The translations under genes were made by a program, and so were the position numbers. The notes beneath the pieces were generated by a model, which had not been told where the DNA came from, made no database searches, and was given only the letters and a program-made list of their open reading frames with translations. 64,000 bases of DNA from positions 3,968,001 through 4,032,000 of the forward strand of contig NC_009441.1 of assembly GCF_000016645.1 (NCBI RefSeq), in the 5' to 3' direction. Numbering within the stretch: the first letter of the stretch is position 1; the number at the start of each line of letters is the position of its first letter. Positions 18,551-27,999 of this stretch are shown piece by piece. The DNA comes from Flavobacterium johnsoniae UW101. GTDB lineage: Bacteria; Bacteroidota; Bacteroidia; Flavobacteriales; Flavobacteriaceae.

Positions 18551-18617
18551 GAATAAAAGGTAGGGTTTTTTATTTCTGAAGTGTACTAACTATAGTGAGA
18601 CGTTTTAATACTCAAAT

Positions 18618-19721
18618 ATGACATCGGAAATAATACAAAAATATCTTTCTAACGAAGCTTCAGAACAAGAAGTTCAGGCACTTTTTGAATGGATTGAAGC
18701 ATCGGAAGATAATAAAAAACAATTTGTAACGGCAAAGAAAGCGTGGGTTCTTTCCGGCTTATCTGAAGATATTTTAAGTGATTCTGTTCCATTAATTCAA
18801 ATGAAACCAAAAAACAGGCTGAAGCAGTACTTAAGTTATGCTGCAGTATTTTTAGTTTTGATTGGATTAGGAAAAACTATTTTATTATTTACCGATACCT
18901 CTAAAACATCAAAAGAAATTGTTCTGGAAATGGGCGACGGCCGTTTAGAATATTTTTCTGGAAAAAATCAAACCACTTTGGTAAATGACAAAGGAGATTT
19001 AGTGGCCAAAAAATTTCCTGATGAAATCATTTATTTTGGTAAAACTGCTGCTGATAAAGTAGTTTACAATACGCTTACTATTCCGTATGGAAAACGTTTC
19101 AAACTTAGACTTTCGGATGGTACTATCGTGAGTTTAAACGCCGGAAGTTCTTTACGTTATCCGGAACAATTTAGCAATAACGGAAACCGAAATGTGTATT
19201 TAACCGGAGAAGCTTTTTTTGAAGTGGCCAAAGATAAAGAGCATCCGTTTATTGTAAACGCCAATCAGGTTGATATTAAGGTTCTTGGGACAAAGTTTAA
19301 TGTGAGCGCTTATCCTGAAAATCCTACTGTTAACAGTACTTTGATAGAAGGAAGCATTCAAATGTCTGAAACTGCCAATCCTTCGAATGTTATTTTGCTT
19401 GAACCAAACCAAATGGCAACATGGCAGAATAACGCTAAAAAAATTACCCTCAAAAATGTTGATGTTTCTCTTTACTCGGCTTGGACTAAAGGAGAACTGG
19501 CATTTAAAGACACCCCATTTTCTACAATCGCTAAAATTATTCAGCGTACCTACGACGTTGAAATTATCAATCAAAATTCTGATTTGGCCAGACAGAATTT
19601 TACTGGTACAATAAATATAAGCGAATCTAGTGTCGAAAACATTTTAGACCTGCTAAAACGCGACACTCCTTTTAACTATTCAATTGAACATAAAACAATT
19701 ACGATCACCAATCCTCGATAA
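18618..19721 (+). CDS. FecR-family anti-sigma factor
   Basis: 367 residues. The N-terminal cytoplasmic anti-sigma domain (about 1-75) resembles DUF4880 (IIQKYLSNEASEQEVQALFE). One TM segment follows at about 74-92 (YLSYAAVFLVLIGLGKTILL), then a periplasmic FecR domain (TIPYGKRFKLRLSDGTIVSL, RNVYLTGEAFFEVAKDKEHP) and a C-terminal DUF4974 domain (LAFKDTPFSTIAKIIQRTYD). It should hold the upstream sigma factor inactive until it contacts the STN domain of the SusC receptor encoded 10 bp downstream. Confidence 0.93.
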   Translation: MTSEIIQKYLSNEASEQEVQALFEWIEASEDNKKQFVTAKKAWVLSGLSEDILSDSVPLIQMKPKNRLKQYLSYAAVFLVLIGLGKTILLFTDTSKTSKEIVLEMGDGRLEYFSGKNQTTLVNDKGDLVAKKFPDEIIYFGKTAADKVVYNTLTIPYGKRFKLRLSDGTIVSLNAGSSLRYPEQFSNNGNRNVYLTGEAFFEVAKDKEHPFIVNANQVDIKVLGTKFNVSAYPENPTVNSTLIEGSIQMSETANPSNVILLEPNQMATWQNNAKKITLKNVDVSLYSAWTKGELAFKDTPFSTIAKIIQRTYDVEIINQNSDLARQNFTGTINISESSVENILDLLKRDTPFNYSIEHKTITITNPR

Positions 19722-19731
19722 ATAAATAAAC

Positions 19732-22700
19732 ATGACATTTGCGATACAACCCGTTTTAAGAAAAATTCTGTTTTTCTTAGCTATTCTCATATCTGGATTT
19801 AAAGGATTTTCTCAGAATAAACTCATAACATTACATGTAAAAAACAAACCTATAAGTCTAATTATCAAATCTATTGAGGAACAAACTGATTTTAGAATAA
19901 TTTATAACGCCCGTAAAATCGATGCCGATCAGCTGGCGGATTTAGATGTAAATAATGCCTCCCTTGAAACGGCTTTAAAACAGCTTTTAAAAGATAAAAA
20001 CATTTCATTTTACATTCAGAAAAAGCAGGTTTTATTAACCAGCTCTGCTCCTGACTTGTCTAATTCTGATGTTCAGGAAACAGAAAGATTTATTACCGGA
20101 ACGGTTTATAATGCTAAAGACAAACAGCCTCTACCGGGCGCAACTATCCGCATAAAAGGAACCGGAATGGGCGCTGTTACTGATTTTAACGGAAAGTTTG
20201 TTTATCAGTTAAAAGGAAACAATATCCCAAATCTTGTTCTTGAAGTTGGATTTCTTGGAATGGAACCTCAGTCTCAAAAAGCAGACAACAAAAAGGATTT
20301 CGTATTTTTTCTTCAGGAAACTACAGACGAACTGAATCCGGTTGTGATTACTTCTTCTTATGGAACTACAAAACTAAAAGAAGAAATTGTAGGGAGTATT
20401 TCGACTTTGCAAGCAAAAGATATTGCGGTTGAACAGGCTTCTGAAAGTTTTGATAAAATGATTACAGGACAGATTGCCGGTGTTATGGTTGAAAATACTT
20501 CGGGTGTTGGCGGTCCGGTTAAAATCAATATTCGCGGACAAGGTACTTTATCTTCTTTAAGTGGTGCTATTACTGGAACTTCATCGCAGCCTCTTATTAT
20601 TGTTGATGGTGTTGTAATGAGCGAAGAATATGCTATTGACAGTGCCAATTTTAACGGAAACGGTGATTATGCCGAAAATCTGGCCAATCCGTTAATGAAA
20701 ATTGCCCCAGAAAACATTGAAACTATTTCTGTTTTAAAAGATGCAGCGGCGGTTGGTATTTATGGTGCCGATGGAGCAAATGGTGTAATTTTAATTACAA
20801 CCAAAAAAGGAAAAAAAGGGAAAACACAATTTGGGTTTTCTAATCAGTTAGGAGTTTCTTCTGCCGTTAATCAAATTAAATATTTAAACGGCGAACAATA
20901 TACAGAACTGCGAAATGAGTTCATGAAAAACACCACGGCGGGTTATGTTCCGGTTTCTTATAACGGAATAAACACGGATTGGTTTAATATATTAAACAGA
21001 TCTGGTGTATATAATAAATACAATTTTAATGTTTCGGGATCTACTTCTAAATTTTCATATCGCACGAATGTTAGTTATACAAAAATCGATGAACCGCAGG
21101 TAGGAAACGAAACAAAACAATTAAACGCCGGAATTAATTTAGGTTACAACTCAGGTAAATGGGATATTAATTTAATGCTTAATCCTAGTTATGTGCAAAA
21201 AGATGCGCCTAATATTTTTTATAGTTTCGCTTATCTTCCAACACTTGCTGTTTACAATGCAGATGGTTCTTATGCCGATTTGGGCGCAAGCGGTTCTGCA
21301 AGAGGAAATCCTTTGGCAGCGATTGAGCAAAATAAAAACGAAGCGCAGACTTTTGGTCTTTTAGGAAGTTTGAATTTATCTTATAAACTTAATAAAAATA
21401 TCAAATTTTCTACTCTATTTGGTATGGATTATACTGATAAAGAGCAGGATCGTTATTTTTCTGCAGCAAATGAAAGCGGCCAGTACAATGGTACCTTTGT
21501 TTTAGACGGAATTACATATCCGGCCTGGGGACGACGTCTTATAAACCAGAGAAATTCTACTAAATGGAACTGGCAGGGACAAGCTTTATTCAACAAACAA
21601 TTAAATGAAAGCAATGAAATTGATGGAGTTGTTGGTTTTGAATTAGCAGAGGATAAAACAGATTTTAATTATAAATCTGGTGTAGGATTTTTAGAACCTA
21701 ATCATATCAATAATGTCACAGACGCCATAAGAGATGACAATCCGGATACACCGGAAGATGAATCTAAAAACGGTCAGAGTTACAGAAATGAAATAAGCTA
21801 CAATTCAAGAGTTTCTTTATTCTCTCAAATAAATTACAACTACAAAAAACGTTATTTCTTATTAGCAAATTACCGTCGTGATCAGAGTTCTGTTTTTGGA
21901 GATGATACTGATGTGGCTCATAATGGCGGTTTAGGTGCTGGATGGATTATTAGTAATGAAAACTTTTTAAGCACAAATTCCTGGATTGATTTCTTGAAAC
22001 TGAAAGCAAGTTACGGATCAACCGGAAATTCTAAAATTGGTTCTTACAGATCAAAAGGAATTTATAATATAAGCCAAAACGGGTATAATGGTTCTATTGG
22101 AGCGACTACAGGAGCCGCGCCAAATGGCAGATTAAGCTGGGAAAAAAATACAAAATTCAATGCAGGATTTGATTTTAATGTTTTCAAGAGAGTCGAATTG
22201 ACATTAGAATATTACTACGATGATAAAAGTAATTTAATTGCTTCAAGAGACATTCCTACAGAAACAGGGTATAGTTCTGTACAATTAAATGCAGCAAGCA
22301 TGTACAACAAAGGTTTTGAACTTACTACAAGAATAAAATGGATAAAAAGCGATGCTTTTAAATGGACTACGGCATTTAATATTGCCACAATAAATAATAA
22401 AGTAACTTATTTAAAAGGTTTAGGTAGTGATTATGCTGAAGCAAATATTGCATTGGCACAAAAAGTAGGTTACAGTACAACAACATTATGGGGCATTAAA
22501 TGGGCTGGTGTAGATCCAGCAACAGGAAGAGATCTTATACAAAAAAATGGACAGATTTACGATGCTAAAACGTACAACGAGTTATTTACAGTGGCAGACT
22601 GGGAACCTATTGGAGACAAACAGGCTGATGCTTACGGAGGTTTCTATAATAATTTTACTTTCTACAATAATCTTACTTTATCTATTAGAGGAGATTATCA

Positions 22701-23091
22701 AATTGGCGGAAGCTTTATGGCACCAAGTGTTCTTATCGATCAATATAATGTAACATCAAATCGAAATCTTTCTGTAAATGCTTACGATTATTGGAGAAAT
22801 CCAGGCGACAATGTTTCACAATCTGCCGTTACACTTTCACCAATAATCTCAAACTTAAGCAAATATATTTACGATGCTACCTATATCAGAATCAGTAATA
22901 TTAATTTAAGTTATAATGTACCTCTTAAAAAGAATACTTTTCTGGATGCTGTTTCTGTTTTTGCAGATGCTACAAATGTGGCATATTGGTACAAAGACAA
23001 AAGTCCTAAAGGAATGAATGGAATACGAGAGTATAGTTATATCTATCCGCAGGCAAGAACAATCTCGCTGGGAGTTAATGCTAAATTTTAA
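19732..23091 (+). CDS. SusC/RagA TonB-linked receptor with STN signalling domain
   Basis: A 1119-residue outer-membrane transporter. A signal peptide (about 1-28) is followed by a secretin/TonB short N-terminal (STN) domain (about 30-95), a carboxypeptidase-D-like repeat (RFITGTVYNAKDKQPLPGAT, about 113-200), the plug with SusC signatures (FDKMITGQIAGVMVENTSG, IYGADGANGVILITTKKGKK) and the barrel ending LGVNAKF. The STN domain marks it as a transducer to the FecR/FecI pair upstream. SusD starts 4 bases after its stop. Substrate is unknown; the linked cytochrome c peroxidase and absence of any glycosidase argue against a classical polysaccharide locus. Confidence 0.93.
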   Translation: MTFAIQPVLRKILFFLAILISGFKGFSQNKLITLHVKNKPISLIIKSIEEQTDFRIIYNARKIDADQLADLDVNNASLETALKQLLKDKNISFYIQKKQVLLTSSAPDLSNSDVQETERFITGTVYNAKDKQPLPGATIRIKGTGMGAVTDFNGKFVYQLKGNNIPNLVLEVGFLGMEPQSQKADNKKDFVFFLQETTDELNPVVITSSYGTTKLKEEIVGSISTLQAKDIAVEQASESFDKMITGQIAGVMVENTSGVGGPVKINIRGQGTLSSLSGAITGTSSQPLIIVDGVVMSEEYAIDSANFNGNGDYAENLANPLMKIAPENIETISVLKDAAAVGIYGADGANGVILITTKKGKKGKTQFGFSNQLGVSSAVNQIKYLNGEQYTELRNEFMKNTTAGYVPVSYNGINTDWFNILNRSGVYNKYNFNVSGSTSKFSYRTNVSYTKIDEPQVGNETKQLNAGINLGYNSGKWDINLMLNPSYVQKDAPNIFYSFAYLPTLAVYNADGSYADLGASGSARGNPLAAIEQNKNEAQTFGLLGSLNLSYKLNKNIKFSTLFGMDYTDKEQDRYFSAANESGQYNGTFVLDGITYPAWGRRLINQRNSTKWNWQGQALFNKQLNESNEIDGVVGFELAEDKTDFNYKSGVGFLEPNHINNVTDAIRDDNPDTPEDESKNGQSYRNEISYNSRVSLFSQINYNYKKRYFLLANYRRDQSSVFGDDTDVAHNGGLGAGWIISNENFLSTNSWIDFLKLKASYGSTGNSKIGSYRSKGIYNISQNGYNGSIGATTGAAPNGRLSWEKNTKFNAGFDFNVFKRVELTLEYYYDDKSNLIASRDIPTETGYSSVQLNAASMYNKGFELTTRIKWIKSDAFKWTTAFNIATINNKVTYLKGLGSDYAEANIALAQKVGYSTTTLWGIKWAGVDPATGRDLIQKNGQIYDAKTYNELFTVADWEPIGDKQADAYGGFYNNFTFYNNLTLSIRGDYQIGGSFMAPSVLIDQYNVTSNRNLSVNAYDYWRNPGDNVSQSAVTLSPIISNLSKYIYDATYIRISNINLSYNVPLKKNTFLDAVSVFADATNVAYWYKDKSPKGMNGIREYSYIYPQARTISLGVNAKF

Positions 23092-23095
23092 GAAA

Positions 23096-24556
23096 ATGAA
23101 ATATTCAAAATACCTATCCCTATTTTTTCTAATACTTTCATTACAAAGCTGTAGTGACTTTTTAGAGCAAGAACCCGGAACCCAAACATCTGTAGACGAA
23201 CTTTTACAAAACAAAACAGGGGTTTTGCAGGCACTTACCGGACTTTATACTGAAGTAGAAGCTAATGTAAGACCAGAACGCTATGCTGTTTATGCTGATT
23301 TACAGGGAGGCAATTTAAAATTTGGTCCAACAGCAACAGGTGGTCTAAAAGGCCAGATTTCGCCATCGGCAAATGTTGAGCAGCTTTATTCTTTTGACGA
23401 TGTAGCGCTGTCCAGTAATTTTAAAACATTTTATGATACTAATTATGACATCATAAATCAGGCGAATCTAATTTTAGAATATACGCCTGCCCTAAAAGAT
23501 GCAACTGATGCAGAAAAAAATCAGATAAAAGCAGAAGCTTTAACCATAAGAGCTTATGCCCATTTTCTTTTATCTCTTGTTTACTGTCAGGATTATAAAT
23601 ATACGGCTGATGCATCGCATTTAGGAATAATTTATAACACAGAATCTATTAAATCAGGAATACAATATCCGGCCAGAAAAACCCTGGCAGAAACTTATAA
23701 CTTAATTATTAATGATTTAAAAACGGCTGTTGAAAATTACTCAGACAATTCATTACTTCCTGGTCCCGCTTATTCTTTCTTTAACAGAAAAAATACAAAA
23801 GCACTATTAGCAAGGGTTTATCTTCAAAAAGGAGACTGGATAAATGCTTATGAAATGGCAAATGATGTAATTACCAATTCAGGTGCTGCACTAATGAACA
23901 AAGAAACTTTAGTTTCTGAATGGGAAAAACCAGATCTTCCAGTATCAGAAATCCTCCTTGAATTTTCTATTCCGAAAGACACAGAAGGAAATGTTTCATC
24001 ATCAATGGCTCAGACTTTTGGCTATACTTCAGACATAAACTTTCAAAAATATACAGTTTCAAATGATTTAATTAATCTATATGAAAGCAGTGATTTAAGA
24101 AAAGAATTGTTCTTAACAAAATCACTTTATACAATTATAGGTGGCGTGCAGACTTACCGAGATTACAACTTTACCAAAAAATTTCAGAATAATGCCGGTT
24201 ATGTCGCTTTTAGACTCAGTGAAATGTACTTGATTCGTGCCGAAGCTGCATTTGAAACCAATAGAGCCGATTTGGCAATCGCAGACATTAATATCATCCG
24301 CGCCCGCGCCAATGCATCATTATTAACCAATACAGCTAATTTAAAAGAAAACATCTTTTTAGAAAGAAGAAAAGAATTATGTTTTGAAGGTTTCTTATTC
24401 TTTGATATTGCCAGAAATCATAAAGATGTTTCAAGAAATGACGGCTGTATCGCCACAGTTTGCAGTTTGACTTATCCGTCTTTAAAATACGTCCTGCCAA
24501 TACCAACATACAACACTAATCTTAACCCAAACTTGCAGCAAAATGACTCGTATTAA
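23096..24556 (+). CDS. SusD/RagB substrate-binding lipoprotein
   Basis: A 486-residue surface lipoprotein partner of the SusC receptor. The ATG at 23096 yields a signal peptide with lipobox LQSC (MKYSKYLSLFFLILSLQSCS), so the longer in-frame reading from 23018, which overlaps susC, is rejected. The fold is SusD-like TPR helices: AEALTIRAYAHFLLSLVYCQ is the conserved RAYA motif, and FRLSEMYLIRAEAAFETNR plus LEERRKE-type FLERRKELCFEGFLFFDIAR are the C-terminal signatures. It caps the SusC barrel and binds ligand. Its stop overlaps the next start by 14 bp. Confidence 0.93.
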   Translation: MKYSKYLSLFFLILSLQSCSDFLEQEPGTQTSVDELLQNKTGVLQALTGLYTEVEANVRPERYAVYADLQGGNLKFGPTATGGLKGQISPSANVEQLYSFDDVALSSNFKTFYDTNYDIINQANLILEYTPALKDATDAEKNQIKAEALTIRAYAHFLLSLVYCQDYKYTADASHLGIIYNTESIKSGIQYPARKTLAETYNLIINDLKTAVENYSDNSLLPGPAYSFFNRKNTKALLARVYLQKGDWINAYEMANDVITNSGAALMNKETLVSEWEKPDLPVSEILLEFSIPKDTEGNVSSSMAQTFGYTSDINFQKYTVSNDLINLYESSDLRKELFLTKSLYTIIGGVQTYRDYNFTKKFQNNAGYVAFRLSEMYLIRAEAAFETNRADLAIADINIIRARANASLLTNTANLKENIFLERRKELCFEGFLFFDIARNHKDVSRNDGCIATVCSLTYPSLKYVLPIPTYNTNLNPNLQQNDSY

Positions 24557-26021
24557 GATATTCAGTATATTATTTACAGCTCTGTTATATATTTCATGTT
24601 CAAAAGATGATTATAAATTAGGTTCAGATATTGATCCTTTTTTAAGATTTAATTTTTTAGTAAAAAGTGATAACACACCTTTAGAATACCCGGCTGTAAA
24701 CGGAAATCTAGTTCCTCAGTCAACTTATGACAACAAAGCGATAAGAACATTAAAAGTTCCTGTAGCTTTAACAACACGTGCCTTAAAGGGAACTGTTACA
24801 GCCAATTTTAGTGCCGAAACAAATGGTGCCAGCGACAGTTTCAGCGTAAATCCTGTAAATCAGCTTACTTTTCAAGGCAGTAAATTAACTGATACTATTT
24901 ATGTGTCATTTGATAAAAGATGGGCTGCAAGTCAAAATATTAAGCTAAAATTGGAAACCGTTTCCGATCCTGATATTCATATTGGAAATCTAAATTCTGC
25001 ATATCCAAACGATACTTTCAATATCAATTTAGGAACTATCGCTACTAATTATACTTTTCCTGTAACAAAGTACAATGTAAAAGGCGAAATAGGTGAAACA
25101 ATTGATTTTAAAGTATACTATCCTAATGGTTTTTTCCCGGAAGAAATTGAAAATGCTTCTATTTTTAAGTTCCAAAACGGATTCGAATATTCTTTAACAC
25201 ATGACGATTATGGTGATAACAGAACTTCTGTAAACTATCATTTAACTCTTTTAGAAGATCTTCAAAACGATGATGCTCAATACGAGTCTAAATTAACGTT
25301 AATCAATATTCCAAATTATACGGCTACAGGAAATATCAGCTTAACTATTACAAAACCAATAAAAATACCAAGAGATATTCAGGCATATCCAGCTTCGAAA
25401 TTTACAGATCCAACAAATGCCTTTTATCTAACATATGGTGAACATTGGTTTAACAATAATGGTGCTTGTTCGTGGCAGACTTTCAATGCTCTAACTTTCC
25501 CGGTTATTGTTACTAAAGACGATCCTAATGCCATATTATACAGTGATAGAGGAACTACAAACCCAAATGATGACATTTACCACGATGCTTTTAAAATTGG
25601 CTTTAACGTTGCCAGCGGAACCAACACTGTAAACTCTTTTGGTTTAAAGAGATGGTTCTCTAACGAAAGCAACTCAGCGTCCATTTCTCCAGGGTTCAAC
25701 ATTACTTCGGCATTGGAGTTTTTCCCTGCAAATGGAAACAGCAAAACTGAAGGAACGGTTCTCGTAATTCCGCAGGACATTACCATTGGATCTGCCGCAA
25801 CGGCTTCAGTTCCATCAAAGTCACATATCATTGCTATTTCCGGCGAAGGAACTTACAAAGAAATCAGCAATGGTTTATATGAAATTTCATTTGAATTGAA
25901 ACTAACAAATGACGAACTTTTTGGAGGAACAGTTTCGACACAATACAGAATGTTCAACAACAGAACATATCCAAAACCTGCTGCTTTGAGTATTCCGTGT
26001 CCTAAGGAGGTTACGCTTTAA
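24543..26021 (+). CDS. Surface lipoprotein of the SusCD locus, unknown family
   Basis: 492 residues with a lipoprotein signal (MTRIKIFSILFTALLYISCS, Cys at about 19). The body is beta-rich, with an N-terminal segment of the kind seen in DUF1735/DUF4843 SusE-like accessory lipoproteins (TLKVPVALTTRALKGTVTAN). Translation is coupled to SusD by a 14-bp overlap. It is likely an extra ligand-binding or capping lipoprotein on the cell surface. I do not recognise a catalytic motif. Two tandem 13-bp repeats and a perfect hairpin follow the stop. Confidence 0.75.
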   Translation: MTRIKIFSILFTALLYISCSKDDYKLGSDIDPFLRFNFLVKSDNTPLEYPAVNGNLVPQSTYDNKAIRTLKVPVALTTRALKGTVTANFSAETNGASDSFSVNPVNQLTFQGSKLTDTIYVSFDKRWAASQNIKLKLETVSDPDIHIGNLNSAYPNDTFNINLGTIATNYTFPVTKYNVKGEIGETIDFKVYYPNGFFPEEIENASIFKFQNGFEYSLTHDDYGDNRTSVNYHLTLLEDLQNDDAQYESKLTLINIPNYTATGNISLTITKPIKIPRDIQAYPASKFTDPTNAFYLTYGEHWFNNNGACSWQTFNALTFPVIVTKDDPNAILYSDRGTTNPNDDIYHDAFKIGFNVASGTNTVNSFGLKRWFSNESNSASISPGFNITSALEFFPANGNSKTEGTVLVIPQDITIGSAATASVPSKSHIIAISGEGTYKEISNGLYEISFELKLTNDELFGGTVSTQYRMFNNRTYPKPAALSIPCPKEVTL

Positions 26022-26027
26022 GTATTT

Positions 26028-26053
26028 AGTCGCAGTTAACAGTCGCAGTTAAC
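26028..26053. repeat. Tandem 13-bp repeat
   Basis: AGTCGCAGTTAAC occurs twice head to tail (26028-26040, 26041-26053), followed by a partial third copy (AGTC). It lies just after the lipoprotein gene. Confidence 0.7.
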
Positions 26054-26071
26054 AGTCTGGAATCTTTATTC

Positions 26072-26106
26072 AAGCTTTGTCAAAGTTTAAAACTTTGACA
26101 AAGCTT
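26072..26106. terminator. Perfect 17-bp hairpin, probable terminator of the SusCD operon
   Basis: AAGCTTTGTCAAAGTTT (26072-26088) and its exact complement (26090-26106) are separated by one base and followed by TT. The low G+C of the stem and a short T run make it an unusual terminator. It may instead be a dispersed repeat. Confidence 0.5.
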
Positions 26107-26148
26107 TTGAAGTCTAAGATAATCTGAGACTGAGACTTAAAAACCAAT

Positions 26149-26192
26149 CAAAAAAAACAAAAAACAAAAAAACAAAAAACAAAAAAACAAAA
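26149..26192 (+). repeat. Alternating CA6/CA7 homopolymer tract before the peroxidase gene
   Basis: After C at 26149 come runs of 8, 6, 7, 6, 7 and 4 adenines, each separated by a single C, ending 3 bases before the start codon. This occupies the whole ribosome-loading region and could vary in length by slippage. Confidence 0.8.
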
Positions 26193-26195
26193 GAA

Positions 26196-27338
26196 TTGAA
26201 AAAACTAATCTTCCCTCTCCTATTCCTCGTGAGTTTGACGGCTTATAAAAGCGTTGAACAGCCCGATTATATCGACATACAGGAATTACGAAAAATTTAT
26301 TCCGGCGGAGATCCTTCAAAATGGCCCGCTGCAGAATTACACGAAAGTGTAGATAAATCGAAATTTCAGGATATTGGCGTTTTGCCTGCTGTTCCTTATC
26401 CTGCATATAATCCGTATTCGAAGGAAAAAGAAAGTTTGGGCAAGATTTTGTTTTTTGATCCGAGATTGTCGCGAAGCGGACAAATTGCGTGTGCTTCTTG
26501 CCACAATCCAGAATTGGGCTGGACAGATAATCTAACACGCTCTTTTGGTCATGATCGCCAAACTGGAAAACGCAATTCTATGACGATTTTAAATTCGGCA
26601 TACGCAACCTCTCTATTTTGGGACGGACGAGCTTCGAGCTTAGAAGATCAAGCGCAATTTCCTGTTTCTGATCCTTTAGAAATGAACGAAAAACTGACGA
26701 TTGCCGTTGATAAAATTGCCAAAATTAAAGGTTACAATTCTCTTTTTACAGCAGCTTTTGGAGATAAAAAAGTAACTTTAGAGAGAATTCAATATGCGAT
26801 TGCTACTTTCGAAAGATCTATTAATAGTCCGAAAAGTAAATTTGACCAGTTTGTAAGCGGAAAATCAGATATTTATACTGATCAGCAGGTAAAAGGAATG
26901 CATTTGTTCAGAACCAAAGCGCAATGCATCAACTGCCATAATACGCCTTATTTCAGCGATAATGAGTTTCATAATGACGGACAGACTTTATTTGGTACAA
27001 AAAATGAAGATTTCGGACGCTATAATGTGACGAAAGATGTAAAAGATATCGGCAAATTTAGAACGCCAACACTCCGTGAAGTCGTAAATACAAAACCATG
27101 GATGCATCACGGACATTTTCCAACTTTATTGGATGTTGTCGAATTGTACAATCTCGGAAATCCGTCTCCTGTTCAAAAAAAATATCTAGGAACAGCCCGA
27201 GATTCTTTAATTCCAAAATCAGATCCAATGCTTAGAAAGTTAGATTTGAGCAAAGAAGAAATCAGCGATCTATTAGCTTTTATCGAAACTTTAAGCACTC
27301 CGACAAGAAGAATTATGGTTCCAGAAATGCCCAAATAA
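26196..27338 (+). CDS. Di-haem cytochrome c peroxidase (CcpA/MauG family)
   Basis: 380 residues, exported (MKKLIFPLLFLVSLTAYKSV). Two c-type haem motifs are present: CASCH at 99-103 and CINCH at 244-248. The conserved FFDPRLSRSGQIACASCHNP, FWDGRASSLEDQA and LREVVNTKPWMHHGHFPTL regions are those of periplasmic peroxidases that reduce H2O2 with electrons from cytochrome c. The start codon is TTG at 26196; no ATG gives the signal peptide. It lies 174 bp after the SusCD-lipoprotein genes in the same direction and ends at a strong terminator, so it may belong to the same substrate locus. Confidence 0.9.
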   Translation: MKKLIFPLLFLVSLTAYKSVEQPDYIDIQELRKIYSGGDPSKWPAAELHESVDKSKFQDIGVLPAVPYPAYNPYSKEKESLGKILFFDPRLSRSGQIACASCHNPELGWTDNLTRSFGHDRQTGKRNSMTILNSAYATSLFWDGRASSLEDQAQFPVSDPLEMNEKLTIAVDKIAKIKGYNSLFTAAFGDKKVTLERIQYAIATFERSINSPKSKFDQFVSGKSDIYTDQQVKGMHLFRTKAQCINCHNTPYFSDNEFHNDGQTLFGTKNEDFGRYNVTKDVKDIGKFRTPTLREVVNTKPWMHHGHFPTLLDVVELYNLGNPSPVQKKYLGTARDSLIPKSDPMLRKLDLSKEEISDLLAFIETLSTPTRRIMVPEMPK

Positions 27339-27381
27339 GTTAGTTGATGGATTTGCATTTGCCTAAAATTTGCAAATTTTC

Positions 27382-27418
27382 AAAGCCCATTTCTTTACGA
27401 AATGGGCTTTTTTATTTT
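27382..27418 (+). terminator. Rho-independent terminator after the peroxidase gene
   Basis: AAAGCCCATTTC / GAAATGGGCTTT, perfect 12-bp arms with a 5-base loop, followed by TTTTATTTT. Confidence 0.9.
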
Positions 27419-27550
27419 AGAAATATTTATTGTAAAAACTAAATAAATATTATCCATTTCAGCTATTAAATCTTGAGTACTTTTCTTCTTTCTCAACTTT
27501 TCTTAAATCGTGAAATATAATCGAGTAATAAAATTGAATTCATATGTAAA

Positions 27551-27708
27551 ACCCAGCGGGGTGAAATATTTATAGAATTACAATAAGACGAATAAAAAAA
27601 GCTCCGGAGGTGCGACATATTTTTTTTGCAACCTAAATATATGTCGCACCTCTGGAGCTTTATATTGTAAACGTTTATTCTTTGCTATAAATATTTCGCT
27701 TCTCCGAA
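27551..27708. repeat. MITE-like nested palindrome (GGAGGTGCGACATAT type)
   Basis: Inner arms at 27598-27620 and 27639-27661 are 23 bp with one mismatch. Outer arms GTGAAATATTTATAG (27561-27575) and CTATAAATATTTCGC (27685-27699) are 15 bp with one mismatch. ACCCAGCGGGG marks the left end. No ORF. This is the typical layout of a dispersed Bacteroidota repeat in the long (661-bp) gap before the VOC gene; 27709-27926 shows nothing else. Confidence 0.75.
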
Positions 27709-27926
27709 GCTTACAAAAATAGAGCTATGCTTTTGAAAAAGCGATTTTTTTAAACTCAACGATTACAAATTCAAAAATTTTAAAATGAAAGTTTTTTAGA
27801 TAATCTTGCAACAATGACTGTTTGTGTTTTTTGTAACTTTATTAAAACATTTAAAAAGATGCAATTTAACTTCAGCCAATACTTATTTACTATCCTTTCA
27901 TTGATGTATAAAATAGCGTCGTATCG

Positions 27927-27954
27927 TTGATATCACAGGCATTTTCTAAATTTG
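27927..27954 (+). promoter_or_regulatory. Full Bacteroidota promoter of the VOC gene
   Basis: TTG (27927-27929), 17-base spacer, TAAATTTG (27947-27954): an exact fit to TTG-N17..23-TAnnTTTG. Transcription would begin near 27960, after the upstream in-frame ATG at 27952, which therefore cannot be the start. Confidence 0.65.
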
Positions 27955-27999
27955 TTTATCACTCAAAAGAAGCTTTTTCTTTTAATAAAAAATACCATT

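Noticed and set aside
23018-23095. Longer N-terminus for SusD overlapping SusC
   Set aside because: Starting at 23096 gives an immediate lipoprotein signal with LQSC lipobox; the extension has no signal character.
27952-27999. Upstream ATG for the VOC gene
   Set aside because: It lies within the TAAATTTG -7 box of a well-spaced promoter, so it would precede the transcript start.
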